Positions 1 to 10,635 of a stretch of DNA of 64,000 bases are shown here, piece after piece. How positions within the stretch are numbered: the first letter of the stretch is position 1; each line of letters begins with the position of its first letter. Both the position numbers and the translations under genes were made by a program. The stretch comes from Mantamonas sphyraenae (taxonomy: Eukaryota; CRuMs; Mantamonadidae): assembly GCA_026936335.1 (NCBI GenBank), contig JAPMXV010000059.1, forward strand, positions 248,001-312,000, given 5' to 3'. The notes under the pieces were generated by a model. The model worked only from the letters and a program-made list of their open reading frames with translations, had not been told where the DNA came from and ran no database searches.

Positions 1-112
1 GTGCCCCCGCTGACATGTCCTGGTTGGTGTCTGCCACGTGGACCACGTCGCCCACTTTCATCTCAAAGGACCCCTCGGAGAAGGCCATGGTGGCCACAAA
101 CATGGTTGCCAT
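1..112 (-). CDS. 5' end of an unidentified gene running off the left edge
   Basis: Reading the minus strand from an ATG at 112 gives 37 uninterrupted codons to the window edge. They begin MATMFVATMAF and contain EMKVGDVVHVADTNQ. A short strand-forming stretch with VGDVVHV is typical of the start of an SH3-like, Tudor or BAH-type beta-barrel, but too little is present to name a family. A second in-frame ATG lies at 103. The start lies only 39 nt from the ATG of the divergent coiled-coil gene at 152, matching the head-to-head arrangement seen elsewhere in the window. This is inferred from sequence character only, and the frame could be an accident of the neighbour's upstream region. Confidence 0.45.
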   Translation of the reverse strand, partial: MATMFVATMAFSEGSFEMKVGDVVHVADTNQDMSAGA

Positions 113-151
113 GGCCGGTCCAAAGGATTTTCTGGTTTCGTTTGGCCCCCC
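113..151. promoter_or_regulatory. putative bidirectional promoter gap
   Basis: This is the 39 nt between the two divergent start codons at 112 (minus) and 152 (plus). No TATA-like element is visible. Any promoter must be shared or lie inside coding sequence. Confidence 0.25.
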
Positions 152-3100
152 ATGAGCGTGGTGCGACCAGATGCCACTGCATCCGACGGCCCTGCATCCT
201 TACTGCACGGATCTCTGCACACCACCTCGCTTCTGGCAGGTGGCAATGGCGCTGACGGCAGCAACCGGGTCCAGGGACGCGTTCCGGCCGCCTCCAGCAG
301 CAGCCACGGCGCGGGTAGCGTAGAAGACGACACCACCGAGAGTGAAAGTCGCTCGGAAGACGAATCACATGAAGAGCACTCTCACGAAGGAGTTTCATCG
401 CAGCAGCAAGGGAGCAGGCAGATGTTTGAAGGCGGCAAGGGACGAGTGGCGGGCGGCAAACCGAACGGCGCTGCAGCAGGGGGACGCATGTTTGCACCGC
501 AGACCTACAGCGGACTAAGGGACATGGGCGATGATGGAAAGCCCGTGGGAGCAACGCGGGCGAACAAGAAGCGGCGATCGAAGCGGAACGGGCGAAACGC
601 GAGGGGCGGGTCAACGGGTGGCGGCGTCGATGCAACCGGCAGCCCGGGACGCGCGGCTGTGCAATTGCCGTCCACGGGAAAACGTGGAATGACGCGTAAA
701 GACATTGGGGTGCGCAATGCCAAGCCAGACTGGCTGCGCAAGCATGAACGCGCCGAAAGCGGGCAGAGCAACACTGGGAAGCGGCGTAGCAAAACGGCCG
801 GCGCCACACGACGGCCACTGACGGGAGAGGCGGAAACAGTGCGGCAACGCAGCAGTGGATCGGCGTCGTCACTGAAAGAAGTGTTTGGTTCCTCGTTGAA
901 CGAGGAGGAGATGGCGACGCTGGCAAAGTCGCTGGAACTGGGTCAGGAAAACAGCGAAGATCTGCAGCAGGATGCCATTGTGCAGGACGACAAACTGTTG
1001 ATGAGAGTCAGCGGACACACTCACAGACGCCTGGACCCAATGCACATGGTGGAGACATCGCCGGGCCATGGAGGCACCACCAGCAACGGTGGTGGCCATG
1101 GAAGCGGCGGCGCAGAAGGCAAGCGAAGACACAGCGACGATGTGCTCGTTGTGGCCATGCTGCCCTCCAGCCACGAACAGGAGCTTAAACGACGCCTCAG
1201 TGTGGGCATTGTGGACAAGCAAAACACAGATGGGGACTCACGCGCACTCGCACAAGGGTCAGGAAGAGCAGCGGCGCATCAACAACAACAGCACACACAG
1301 CACGGGGAGCACAGGCGAGCTCAGACTGCCAGTGGAAGCGTACGAAGGCGTCCAAAGACCAGCAGCCATGGCAACGGCAGCGGCACTGGGGTGTTTCGGT
1401 CGGTGGATGACTACGCATCGGCCGTGCGCACGCGTCCTGGCGACACGGACGGTATCAGCCAGTGGGCGTTGGAAGAGGCCGAGTCCTCCGAAGCGCCGCA
1501 GCGATCTCGCAATGGCAACCACAACGAGGAGGGAGACGGGCAGGTGGACGAAGAGTTGGCACACAGTGTCGAGATGAATCTGCGAGAACTGCGCCGTCTG
1601 CAGGCCCGTTCACGTGCAGAGGGCAACACAGCAAGCCTGGATTGGCGTCCTGACCATTGGTACACCACAAAGGGTGGCGGAGAAAATGGGATGTCTGGGC
1701 GCAAGCTGAATGCCACTGCTCCGCCTCAACGAGCAAAGAGTGCATACGAACGATCGCGCGGGCGCTCGGCAGGATCCAAGTTGGATCGTGAGCAAACGGT
1801 GATGGAGGAAGAGAAACGCACCCAGCGTGCATTGCAACGGCGCGCCAGTCGCCGTGCATCAGCGCACGCCGCAGGCAAGTCGCAGGGTGAAGAGCAGGTG
1901 CGGGCACGTGCGCCTCAAAGTGCACACGCATCGGCAAGGCGGACATCGCTGCACAGTCGCGGCGGATCACGAGGGACGGGTGCCGCACAGTCGTCGCAAG
2001 GCCACGCTCGCTCGGAAACGGTGCTCGGATACAACAGGCGACCCACCACCTCGATGGATGTGTATCGTGATGGCAGCAGCAAGTCGAGGAGCCGCGTACA
2101 AACAGAGGAGGAGGACGAGGAGGAGGCCACAACACGACGCCACACAGCCAGGGCACAGAGCGCCGGCGTCCATTCGAGCAGCAGCGGGAACATGTTCCCC
2201 GGGTTGCAGGGCGACGACAACGACGTGGGGAAACATGAGGAGGAACCGCGTGCACGGACATCGATGTCCCTGTCCTCGTCGGCGGGATCGCGGCCACCAC
2301 GCAGTGGCAGCCAGAGCCAAATGGTGCGTTCGACGAGTGCCAAAGTGGATGTGCGCAAACCAAAGGCCCTGGTGCAGCAGGTGGAGGTGGCACGTCAGCG
2401 AGCAGAGGATGATGTGGAGCAGTTTGTCAAGGTTGCCCTGCCTGACCATCTGAACCCGCTGAAGCTGGTGCGAGACACCACAGACGAGGCCAAGGCGACG
2501 TTTGGAGCTATGGAGAGGACGCTAGTGGATGTGTCGCGCAGCTCGGCCACGCCGGACAGAGTGCGCATGGCCATCATCGAGTTTCAGGAGGGCCTTGTGC
2601 AGTTGCGGCGTCGCATGCAACAGCGCGTGGTCAACACAAACCAGCGCGTTCGCAAGGTGGCCATGCGGCCGGAGGATCTGGCGCAGGAATTGGCGTTGTA
2701 TGACGCCCTACAGCGGGAGGTCCTGGAGGCGATGCGGGAGAGGAGCACGCAGACAAACGTGCAGGAGGTGGGACGCAAGCTGAACGAGGCGATTTGGAGG
2801 CGCAGTATGGAGATTGCCACCGTGATGATGGAGCGATCGCATGAGCTGCGAGTGAACTTGGAGGTGCAGCGGCAGCGTGGGGAGGTAGAGTTGGGCGAGG
2901 CCATGGACAAGATCCAAGAGGTGCGTTCACACTACCAGTATCGTGAGCAGATGCTGGAGATGCACATCAAGCACGTGGAGGGCCTGTTGGAGTCCCACGA
3001 CCAGGAGTTGCGCTTCTTTACCATGTTCAACGAACAGCAGGAAGTGTCGGGCAGCAGGCTGGTGGAATCGCAACAGAAACGCATCGACCAGTTTGTGACC

Positions 3101-5323
3101 CAGTTTGAATTGTACAAAGAACACATCCGGGGCCTGGAGAGCAAGCTGGAGAAGGCCGAGGCGTCGCTGGCCACAGCCAACGATCAGGTGCAGATGCGTG
3201 ACAGCACCATCCAAGTCATGAAGGAAGACATGGCCAAGATGCGGCAGCAGATGGAACGCAGCATCCTTGTTGGCCATGGAGGACACGACGACGACGACGA
3301 CGACGACGATGTGCTCAGCTTCCATCACCACTCGCTCTTCTCCGGCAGCGGCGACGAGCGCTGGGACATGGAGCGTCTGCTGATGCTGGGCGAAATCAAG
3401 GATTTGATGGACGAAACAGAGTTTCTGCGCCGTTCGGTGCAGTTTCGTCGAGACCGCCGTGGCAATCGCAGTGACGACTTGGACGGGCAGCTGGACCACG
3501 GGGAGGTGTCTGACGAGGAGGACGAGGGAACCTCTGGGATCCACGGCGTGGAGGAGGATGAGGAGGAGCAGGAGCGGGGAAGCGTGGGAAAGCCGCTGTT
3601 GCAATCGGAAAGGGAGCGTGCCGTGGCGGCGCGCAAGGGAAGCGTGGCCATGCTGAAGAGCAGGCCAAGGCGGACAAACAGCTTCATGGACGATATGCGA
3701 CGCAGCAGCAAGGTGTCGAACGACGTGGCGACCATCAAGGACGAGTGCGACGCGTTGGAGCGACAGATTCTGGTGTCGCATGTGACGAAACTGCGTGCGG
3801 CCAAGAGTTCGGGACTGATTGGGACAGCACACGACCATCCGCTGATGTGGCGATGTGCAGCACAGGCCAGCGGTGTGGATTGGGACGGGAGTGCACAAGC
3901 AGGTGGTCGCAGCTTCAAGTGGATGTGCACACACATCCGGGGTGTGTACCGCATGCGGTTTCGGCAGGTGCAGGACATCCAAACGCAGGATGTGTCTGTG
4001 CTGACGGGCGACGTGCTGGGTGCTCGATTCCCAGAACTTGTGTACAAGTATTTCCTTGGGCGCACGGGACAGAAGGAGCTTGCAGACAGGCAGTGCATGC
4101 ATCTGTTGCAAGGATGCGACTCTCTGCGTTCCGGACGTGTGTGGATCAACCTTTTTTGCACATTCTTGGACGAGGTGAACCCCGTGGCTGCGTTGGACTT
4201 TCTGTTGCATCTGGAACACTACTTTGCTGAGAACGGCGTGGGCATCACGTACGTACCAGACAGTGCCAGCCAGCATCCGCAATGGGTATCGTTGCAGCGT
4301 GCAGTGGACGCGCTGGACGTGTTCTTCCCGCAGATGCGCAGCAACGAGCGTCATCACATGGAAAAGGTGCTGCGGTCCAAGGCGGAGCAGACACCGAGTC
4401 ACGAGGCGAGTTTGATGACGGGGCTGCCCAACACAGTGGAGTCGCGACTGCCGTACGCCAAGTGCTGTCAACAGATGGTGGTGTGGTTCATCGACAAGTC
4501 GTACGTGCCACAGGTGGCGTCGTTGGAGGCAGCGTTCAAAGAGGCGGGCGGATGGACGGGTGAGGCAGGCGAGTATGCGAGCGTGAGCTTGGACGCATTC
4601 CGGCAGCTGATGAAGCGGGAGTATGCAGAGAGGCCCGACGAGGAGGTGGTTGGCGTGTTTTGGCGTTGTGTGCACGAGCAGGCGAGCACTGTGAGCAGCA
4701 CGTATGAGTCGCATCTGGCGTACAGGTTGAGCTGGGACAACATGCTGACGTACATGGACCTGAACCTGTACTTTGTGAGGCATCTGGGCTCGCTGGTGAG
4801 CGGCTCGCGCTTCCCGCTGACGCGGCGTGAAACAGAAGGCCTGCTGGAGCAGCTGGTGGACGGAGGCACGCTGGGCAGGGTGCAGAAACTGGGTGAGCAG
4901 GCACAGGAGAGGCTTGACAACCTGCCACTGGTGAAGCATCACCGAGCACAACTGTGGCAGCAGCGCACACGGCGACTGTGCCTGGAACTGGAAAAGGAGG
5001 TGGTGCAAGGGAGCAATGGTGACCGCATGCTGTTTCTGATGGGACAAGCGTTGGCCATGGCGGTGCGAGTGCACGTGGAGGAGCACACGGTGCTGGGTGA
5101 GTTTCCAGTGGACTACTTTGGGGACGTGGTGGCACATGTGCAGCGCATGCTGCGCGAGAGCAGCTTCTATGGCAGCAAAAGGCAGGACAGAATGGTCAAA
5201 GCGGAGCTGGATCACCCCAAGGCACGGCAGGAGGAGATTGCTGCAAACACTCTGGTGTTGCAGCGGGCCGTGCGCCGTTTCCTTCTCACGCACCAGACAG
5301 TGCCGTGGATGCTGAGCAACTAA
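152..5323 (+). CDS. large coiled-coil protein with C-terminal IQ-like motif
   Basis: This is a single open exon. The first ATG in frame is at 152; the frame is also open upstream but without an ATG. The product is about 1,723 residues. Residues 1-750 are low-complexity, rich in Ser, Arg, Gly, His and Gln, and probably disordered. Residues about 760-1050 form long charged heptad-like helices (coiled coil), followed by an Asp run (3286-3311). The C-terminal third is globular and helical. The last 30 residues contain LQRAVRRFLL, an IQ-like helix that could bind calmodulin. I do not recognise a named family; cytoskeletal or axonemal coiled-coil proteins share this layout, but that is only an analogy. 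The next gene starts 108 nt downstream on the same strand. Confidence 0.8.
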   Translation: MSVVRPDATASDGPASLLHGSLHTTSLLAGGNGADGSNRVQGRVPAASSSSHGAGSVEDDTTESESRSEDESHEEHSHEGVSSQQQGSRQMFEGGKGRVAGGKPNGAAAGGRMFAPQTYSGLRDMGDDGKPVGATRANKKRRSKRNGRNARGGSTGGGVDATGSPGRAAVQLPSTGKRGMTRKDIGVRNAKPDWLRKHERAESGQSNTGKRRSKTAGATRRPLTGEAETVRQRSSGSASSLKEVFGSSLNEEEMATLAKSLELGQENSEDLQQDAIVQDDKLLMRVSGHTHRRLDPMHMVETSPGHGGTTSNGGGHGSGGAEGKRRHSDDVLVVAMLPSSHEQELKRRLSVGIVDKQNTDGDSRALAQGSGRAAAHQQQQHTQHGEHRRAQTASGSVRRRPKTSSHGNGSGTGVFRSVDDYASAVRTRPGDTDGISQWALEEAESSEAPQRSRNGNHNEEGDGQVDEELAHSVEMNLRELRRLQARSRAEGNTASLDWRPDHWYTTKGGGENGMSGRKLNATAPPQRAKSAYERSRGRSAGSKLDREQTVMEEEKRTQRALQRRASRRASAHAAGKSQGEEQVRARAPQSAHASARRTSLHSRGGSRGTGAAQSSQGHARSETVLGYNRRPTTSMDVYRDGSSKSRSRVQTEEEDEEEATTRRHTARAQSAGVHSSSSGNMFPGLQGDDNDVGKHEEEPRARTSMSLSSSAGSRPPRSGSQSQMVRSTSAKVDVRKPKALVQQVEVARQRAEDDVEQFVKVALPDHLNPLKLVRDTTDEAKATFGAMERTLVDVSRSSATPDRVRMAIIEFQEGLVQLRRRMQQRVVNTNQRVRKVAMRPEDLAQELALYDALQREVLEAMRERSTQTNVQEVGRKLNEAIWRRSMEIATVMMERSHELRVNLEVQRQRGEVELGEAMDKIQEVRSHYQYREQMLEMHIKHVEGLLESHDQELRFFTMFNEQQEVSGSRLVESQQKRIDQFVTQFELYKEHIRGLESKLEKAEASLATANDQVQMRDSTIQVMKEDMAKMRQQMERSILVGHGGHDDDDDDDDVLSFHHHSLFSGSGDERWDMERLLMLGEIKDLMDETEFLRRSVQFRRDRRGNRSDDLDGQLDHGEVSDEEDEGTSGIHGVEEDEEEQERGSVGKPLLQSERERAVAARKGSVAMLKSRPRRTNSFMDDMRRSSKVSNDVATIKDECDALERQILVSHVTKLRAAKSSGLIGTAHDHPLMWRCAAQASGVDWDGSAQAGGRSFKWMCTHIRGVYRMRFRQVQDIQTQDVSVLTGDVLGARFPELVYKYFLGRTGQKELADRQCMHLLQGCDSLRSGRVWINLFCTFLDEVNPVAALDFLLHLEHYFAENGVGITYVPDSASQHPQWVSLQRAVDALDVFFPQMRSNERHHMEKVLRSKAEQTPSHEASLMTGLPNTVESRLPYAKCCQQMVVWFIDKSYVPQVASLEAAFKEAGGWTGEAGEYASVSLDAFRQLMKREYAERPDEEVVGVFWRCVHEQASTVSSTYESHLAYRLSWDNMLTYMDLNLYFVRHLGSLVSGSRFPLTRRETEGLLEQLVDGGTLGRVQKLGEQAQERLDNLPLVKHHRAQLWQQRTRRLCLELEKEVVQGSNGDRMLFLMGQALAMAVRVHVEEHTVLGEFPVDYFGDVVAHVQRMLRESSFYGSKRQDRMVKAELDHPKARQEEIAANTLVLQRAVRRFLLTHQTVPWMLSN

Positions 5324-5431
5324 GCAAGCAAAAAGCAAAGAGTGGTGTGCTGGTGTTTGGTGGTGTGGTGTGCGATGGTTGTACAACAACAAAGCGAGAA
5401 AGTCCGTTTTTGGCCCTTTCCTCCGTGCACC

Positions 5432-8400
5432 ATGGCCAATTCGCAGGAGTATGGATGGCTGGTGGACGACCTAAAGGCCAGCAAGCGGGAGGAGGGAAGA
5501 CGGAAACGGGAGGACGTGGAGGTGGAGGTTGGCGTGGAGCTGTACAGTGAGTCGTATCGGCGGCGAGCGAAATCGCGGCGGGAACGGCGGGAGAGGAAGA
5601 AGGAGGAGGAGGAGGAAGGTGGTACAGGCGAAAGGGAGGGGTACTCGCGTTTCCCGAAACTAGTGGAGGCAAAGGTGGACCACAAGCTGGAGGGTCGGGC
5701 AGGGAGGAAACGCAAGCCCAAACGGTCGTTCAAAGACATTCGCAACGAGCTGAATGCGAGCATGCAGGGCGGAGGAAAGATGACTGTGCGTGAGAGCAAG
5801 GAGGGGAGGGAGCGCAAGGAGAAAATCAAGGCATTGTACACAACAGCGGCGCCAGAACCGCCACGGACGACGAGCGAGACAAACACGGGAGGCGAGGAGC
5901 GTGGTGCGGAGGCAGCACAGACACAGCCTGAAGTCACTGCAAGCACAGGTGAAGCACAGGAAGAGCAGAAAGGATCCAAGAGTGCACGGAGTACACAGAG
6001 TGGAGACGAGACGGGCAGGCGTGGGAAAGAGAAGCAGAGGAGCAACGGTCGACGCGTCGGAGAGGGCTCTGGAGTGGCAAAGGAGGCCAATGAGAGCAAG
6101 CAGATGGTGATGAAGGCCAGCGAGTCACGCGAAGATACCGGAGAGGAGGAATTCATGACACCAATCGAGCGCATGCGTGCGCCTGCGCCACTGGAACCGA
6201 TTGAGTGGCAAACGGAGGTGGACGACGACGAGGTGCTGGAGCGAGAGGAGCGCAACGACGGAGGGAGGGAACACAAAGGAGGAAAGCTGGGCACCTGGAT
6301 GCGGCAGATGGAGCAGAAGGAGGCAGCGAGCAAGGGAGGGGAGACCGAAGACGACGAAATCGATGGACGTGAACGGGAGGACGGCGAGAACGAGGAGGAT
6401 GGGAGGGAGCAAGACGAAGACGAAAGGGGACTCGCAGATGATCGGGAGGATGGTACAGACGAGGAGGCACACGGAGGTGTGTCCGAGGAGGAAGAGAGGG
6501 AGGACGCTGGGGACAACGAAGTCATTCGACGTCGCACGCCGACGCCGTCGCCGTCGCCACCAAGTACGCCTTCACCGGAAGTCAAAACACCCGAGCCAAC
6601 AGAGTTTGAGCTGCCGCGGCCGTACGCGCTGAAAATGGAGGTTGCCGAAACACCTGCGGAGTTGCTGAGTGTGGAGCTGGCCATTGTACAGGAGGTGAAT
6701 CTGGCGCGTACGAACCCGCGTGGGTATGCGAAGATGCTGGAGGCAGAGTTGGAGGCACATGTGGATCATCTGGGAGTGTGGCGACGGCACAAGCACCATC
6801 CAGGAGTGCAGTTGCGGGAAGGCCCCGCCGTGTTTAAAGAGGCAGCCGTATGGCTACGTGAGCAGAAGCCTGTGCGTGCACTGGAATACTCGCGAGGGTT
6901 GTCGCTGGCGGCGAGGGATCACTGTGCGGATTTGGGGTCGACGGGCAGAACGGGACACGGAAGCACCCACGGAGGCGGACCGTCGGAACGGTGCCAGAAG
7001 TACGGGGAGTTTGGAAGTGGGTGGTCCGGGTGCACGGAGAATCTTGCGTACGGACTGTGGCAGCCGCGGGACATTGTGATGTACTTGTTGGTGGACGACG
7101 GGGTGGAAACACGCGGTCACAGGACGAATCTGATGCGGAAGGAGGACACACTGATGGGAGTGGGGCTGGGTCAGCATCAGGCGTACGACTGGGTGTGCAC
7201 AATGGTGACGGCTACACGGTTTCGAGAGATTCCGGTGGTGCGCAACAGCAACGACAACGTAAACGTGCTTGCTGTGGAGCTGGCGGAGATGGGGGAGGCG
7301 TCGCATGCGCTGAACGTGACAGACATCGAACTGGACACGGATCTGGTGTATCCCGTGTCACACGTGTCGCAGCCTGTGATTTGCGAGGAGCCATTGCTGC
7401 GGATGCGGTTCGCCAACCCGCAGGGCAAGTCGTTGAGTGCGCAGCTGTACCACGACGACGACGTGTCGGACCGCAAACGGGTGTTGGTTCACCACGTGCC
7501 TGCGCACATGGACCGCCGGGCGCTGGTGGAACTGGTGTTGTACTTTGATCGGCGCGGGAAGCACACGCTGGTGCTTTTTGCGGACTACGAAAACATTGGG
7601 AGCATCAGCATCGAGGCGCACCGGGTGATTAGTACGGAGGTGCTGTTCCCAAACATGTACTACCACTTTGCGGGCTATGTGTATGCGCCGGTGACGCCGA
7701 ACATCTTGGTGGGCGACGTGGTGGACTTTAAGCTGGAGGTGCCCGGGGCCAAGTGCGTAAAGGTGGGCGGCACGTACATGGATCGAGTGAACAAGGGCAC
7801 AGTACAGGGAGTGGAGACATTCACGTTTGCGGGCAAGGTGCGGATTCGGGCGCAGGAAATCACAGTGTGGAAGTCGGACAAGCTGGAGGCGGAGGAAATG
7901 GAGCGCAACTATGGGAGTGGAATGCTGCAAGGGGTCATGCAATTCTTTGCGCACCATCGAAGTGGACTGGAGTACGAGATTAGCGGGACGATCCGGGGCC
8001 AACAAGGCACTTCAGGGGCAGACGGTGGGCAGGGAGGCAGGAGAGGTCGCAGCAGCAGCAGCAGCGGAGGTGGAAACGTGCGCAATGAGAGCAACAAGGG
8101 CAAGTCGAAAGCGGCGGCAGCAGGGAGTGGAGTGCTGGGCAGCGTGCTGGACGTGCTGCGCTCAAGAGGATGGCAACAAAGAGGAAGAAGAGGAAGACAT
8201 CCTGGCGGGAGTCAAAGCGTTGGAACTGAACGCAGGGAGGCAACGCAAGCTGGCAGCTGTGAAGCGGCGGGAAGAGGCAGAGGCGGAGCGGGAAGCCAAA
8301 GGACGGAGTGGATTTGCAGGCACGCTGGCACACGCACAAGCGTTGCTGGAACGACGGTTTGACGAAAGCCACAGTCCACAAGCGGGAGTGAGTTTCATGC

Positions 8401-9047
8401 ACGTGCCTGGATTTGTGATCCGGTCGCCTCGCAAGGGGGAGGAGGCGGAGCGAGCGCTGCACTCGCCTGAGCTGGAGGAGATGGCGCGAGACTACGAGTT
8501 GAAGAAGCTGCGGCAAGGGTCAAAGAGGAAGAAGGAGAAACAGATGGCAGAGAGGATGCGGTTTATCGGCAATGTGGACTCGTCCAGTCTGAGTGGAACG
8601 GGCGCAGGAGGTGGTGGAGAAAAGGTGAGCGCGGCCGGGCAGATGAGCGAGGAGGAGCTGATGGAAGAGGTGCGGCGAAAAAGCGAAATGATGCAACGGA
8701 AGCGAGCAGAGAAGCGGGAACGACAGCTGGCGGCACGAAAGGCAAAACGAGAGGCAGAGACGAAGGAAAGGCAGCGGGCGATGGAGAGGCACGAATTGAC
8801 GCGGCGTCGATTCCAGCGGGCTCTGGGGGCAGTGACAAGCAAGAACAAAGAGGAGGCACGTGTACGAGGAAACACGCTGGGCCGCACGATGAGCAGTGGT
8901 CTGCGACCAACCGGAGAACTGTCGCCGCGTGCAGTGAATTCGTTTTCACAGGCAGCGCAGCTGCAGCGGGTCAAGATGACGAGCCACCTGCGAACGATGA
9001 GTGGCGGCGTGCGTAGTGCGAGGGGATTGGGGGGAGGGCATGGGTGA
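5432..9047 (+). CDS. highly charged protein with central CAP/SCP domain (frame break near 8160)
   Basis: The start is placed at the ATG at 5432 (MANSQEYGWLVDD). An Arg/Glu-rich first 380 residues lead into a CAP-superfamily (SCP/PR-1) domain at about 6660-7230. It is recognisable by VNLARTNPRGYA, then ARDHC, a GHGSTHGG stretch, ENLAYG and HRTNLM, and looks like the bacterial/protist type. After it come beta-rich sequence and then a Lys/Glu/Arg coiled coil to the stop. CAP domains are normally secreted, but there is no signal peptide and the flanks look intracellular. Upstream of about 8160 the reading frame is one phase, downstream another. Removing a single base, for example in the TCAAGAGG stretch, joins them into about 1,204 residues. 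A 43-46 nt intron from the GTGCGC at 8078 is the alternative. Confidence 0.75.
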
Positions 9048-9091
9048 ACACAGAGCAACAATGGAAGATTTTGTTTTGTTTGCGCAGGCGG

Positions 9092-10585
9092 TCATCGTGG
9101 ATCGAGAAAGTCTTCGCGGTTGCGTTTCTGCGAGTCGCGGAGGACGTTGCCACGGTTGTCCAGAGATTCGCCTTGTGGGTCGTCCTGGTCGAGGGCGTCG
9201 AAACGAAGGGCGGTGCGGACGGGTGAGGGTTTGCCGCTGTCGTCGTCACTGTCGCCAAAGTCGAGACGGCGGGAGAAGACCTTGCGTTGGGAGGAGGTTG
9301 GCAGACGAGCCACAACGCCCAGAGTGTCCTCGTCCACATTTTCGGTTTCCGTGTCGTCTGCAGTGTTGTTGCTGGGCGAGAAGCCGGGCAGATGGTCGTC
9401 TGCGGGCTCCTCAAAATAGTCGTCGTCGTCATCACCGTAGAAGGAGAGGGTAGCAGAGTTGTGGAATCGTGCCGAAGTGGCGTTTGTGTCAAAGGAGGAA
9501 GCGACATGTTTTTCGGCGGAAGAGCTGTGGGTGGCGGTGGACGACGGGTGGCTGGTCTCCTCGGCACCCAGCTGGCGGTAGTTGTACACAAAGTTGTACT
9601 GCTTGATGGTCTGCAGTGCAGCATGTCCGAGCATGTCACGGATGCAGTCGATGACAGACTGGCCATCGAGGTCGGTGGTGTGGAAAAGGTAGGTGGCGAG
9701 GATGACGCTGGAGCGGCCGAGGATGTTGTAGCATTGGATAGCGATGCGAGCATTCTCATGCAGGCGGTCGCTTAGAAGGGGAATCTGAGGAAACGCGGGG
9801 GTAAAATTGCAGGGAGGAGACACGTGTGAGCGGGGGAAGGGGCGGGCTGAATGAAGAGGAGGGTGATCACAGAGCCCAACGCACAATGTCATCGATCTGA
9901 TCGGATGTGGGCAGCGCATCGTCGGCAATTGGAAAGTGGTGAACCTGGATGCCACGCAAGTCGTACTCGGCAAACAGCCGAGAGGATTTGATCCTGTGGG
10001 GACGGGAGCGAGGACGGGGCAAAGAGGGTGCGGGGTGATCAGCAGGGCGGACTGGAAACAGGCGGCGTTCTCGTAGGCGAGCAAGCATCACGTACCAATT
10101 GAGTTCATGTTCGGGCTGCAGTGAAATGACCTCTGTGATGCCCAGGTCTTGGAGGACATCTGCAAGGGGATGGAGGTGCACCTGGGGTCAGCGGGGTTTG
10201 TTGTGATCAGGATCAGGATCAGGCGCAAGGAAGAAAACAAACGCACCGAGATCAGCCTTCATGTTTCGCTTCTTGCCGTTGACCTTGCACCCTGGACTCT
10301 GAGTGAGCACAAGGAGGGGCTCAGCATCTGTGGGCAGGAACTGGGTGTCGACAGTGGCCATCTGGAAGGCAGGGAGCTGCAGAGAGCGACGGGGTCAGCG
10401 TTGTTGGCAGGCACACGAGGACCGCATGGGCGGTGGCATGCAAGCGGGGCGTAGCGTACATCGTTGTCGTAGGAGTCTTCGTCGGAGGAGTCAAACTCGT
10501 TAACACGCCACTGGCGCTGGCGCTTGACGGATGCAAAGTCGTCGTCATCGTCTGACCAGGCGTCATGTGGAGCGGCGCTGGACAT
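9092..10585 (-). CDS. CDKN3: CDKN3/KAP-type dual-specificity phosphatase
   Basis: Five exons: complement(9092..9784, 9885..9993, 10096..10159, 10247..10376, 10460..10585), 373 residues. The family dephosphorylates the activation-loop threonine of CDKs. Recognition is specific: an N-terminal NEFDSSDED matching the EFDSSDE of animal KAP, the SPGCKVNGKKRN segment, HHFPIADDALPT (general-acid loop), the CX5R loop QCYNILGRSS (Cys161, Arg167), and ALQTIKQYNFVYNYR at the domain end. The residue before the catalytic Cys is Gln160 where the family has His, and the two Gly of the loop are Asn-Ile, so activity may be altered. The last 120 residues are an acidic, Ser-rich extension not seen in animal KAP. 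Introns use GTACGC, GTGCGT, GTACGT and GTGCGT donors. Its start lies 50 nt from the divergent coiled-coil gene at 10636. Confidence 0.88.
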
Positions 10586-10635
10586 GGCAAAAGAAAAGTG
10601 CTTTGTTTGGATTGGCAGGCGTCCGCAGAGGAACC
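10586..10635. promoter_or_regulatory. putative bidirectional promoter gap
   Basis: This is the 50 nt between the divergent ATGs of the CDKN3 homologue (10585) and the coiled-coil gene (10636). It is AT-richer than its surroundings but shows no recognisable box. Confidence 0.25.

Noticed and set aside
2927-5392. Minus-strand open frame of over 800 codons opposite the large coiled-coil gene
   Set aside because: Rich in Leu/His/Gln because it mirrors Glu/Gln/Val codons on the plus strand; no domain, and the plus strand has clear coiled-coil and IQ-like character.
5320-6684. Minus-strand Ser-rich open frame opposite the CAP-domain gene
   Set aside because: Its polyserine composition is the antisense image of Arg/Glu codons; no start context, motif or splice logic.
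8144-8166. A 23-nt GT..AAG intron in the CAP-domain gene
   Set aside because: Removing 23 nt does not restore the downstream frame (a length of 1 mod 3 is needed).
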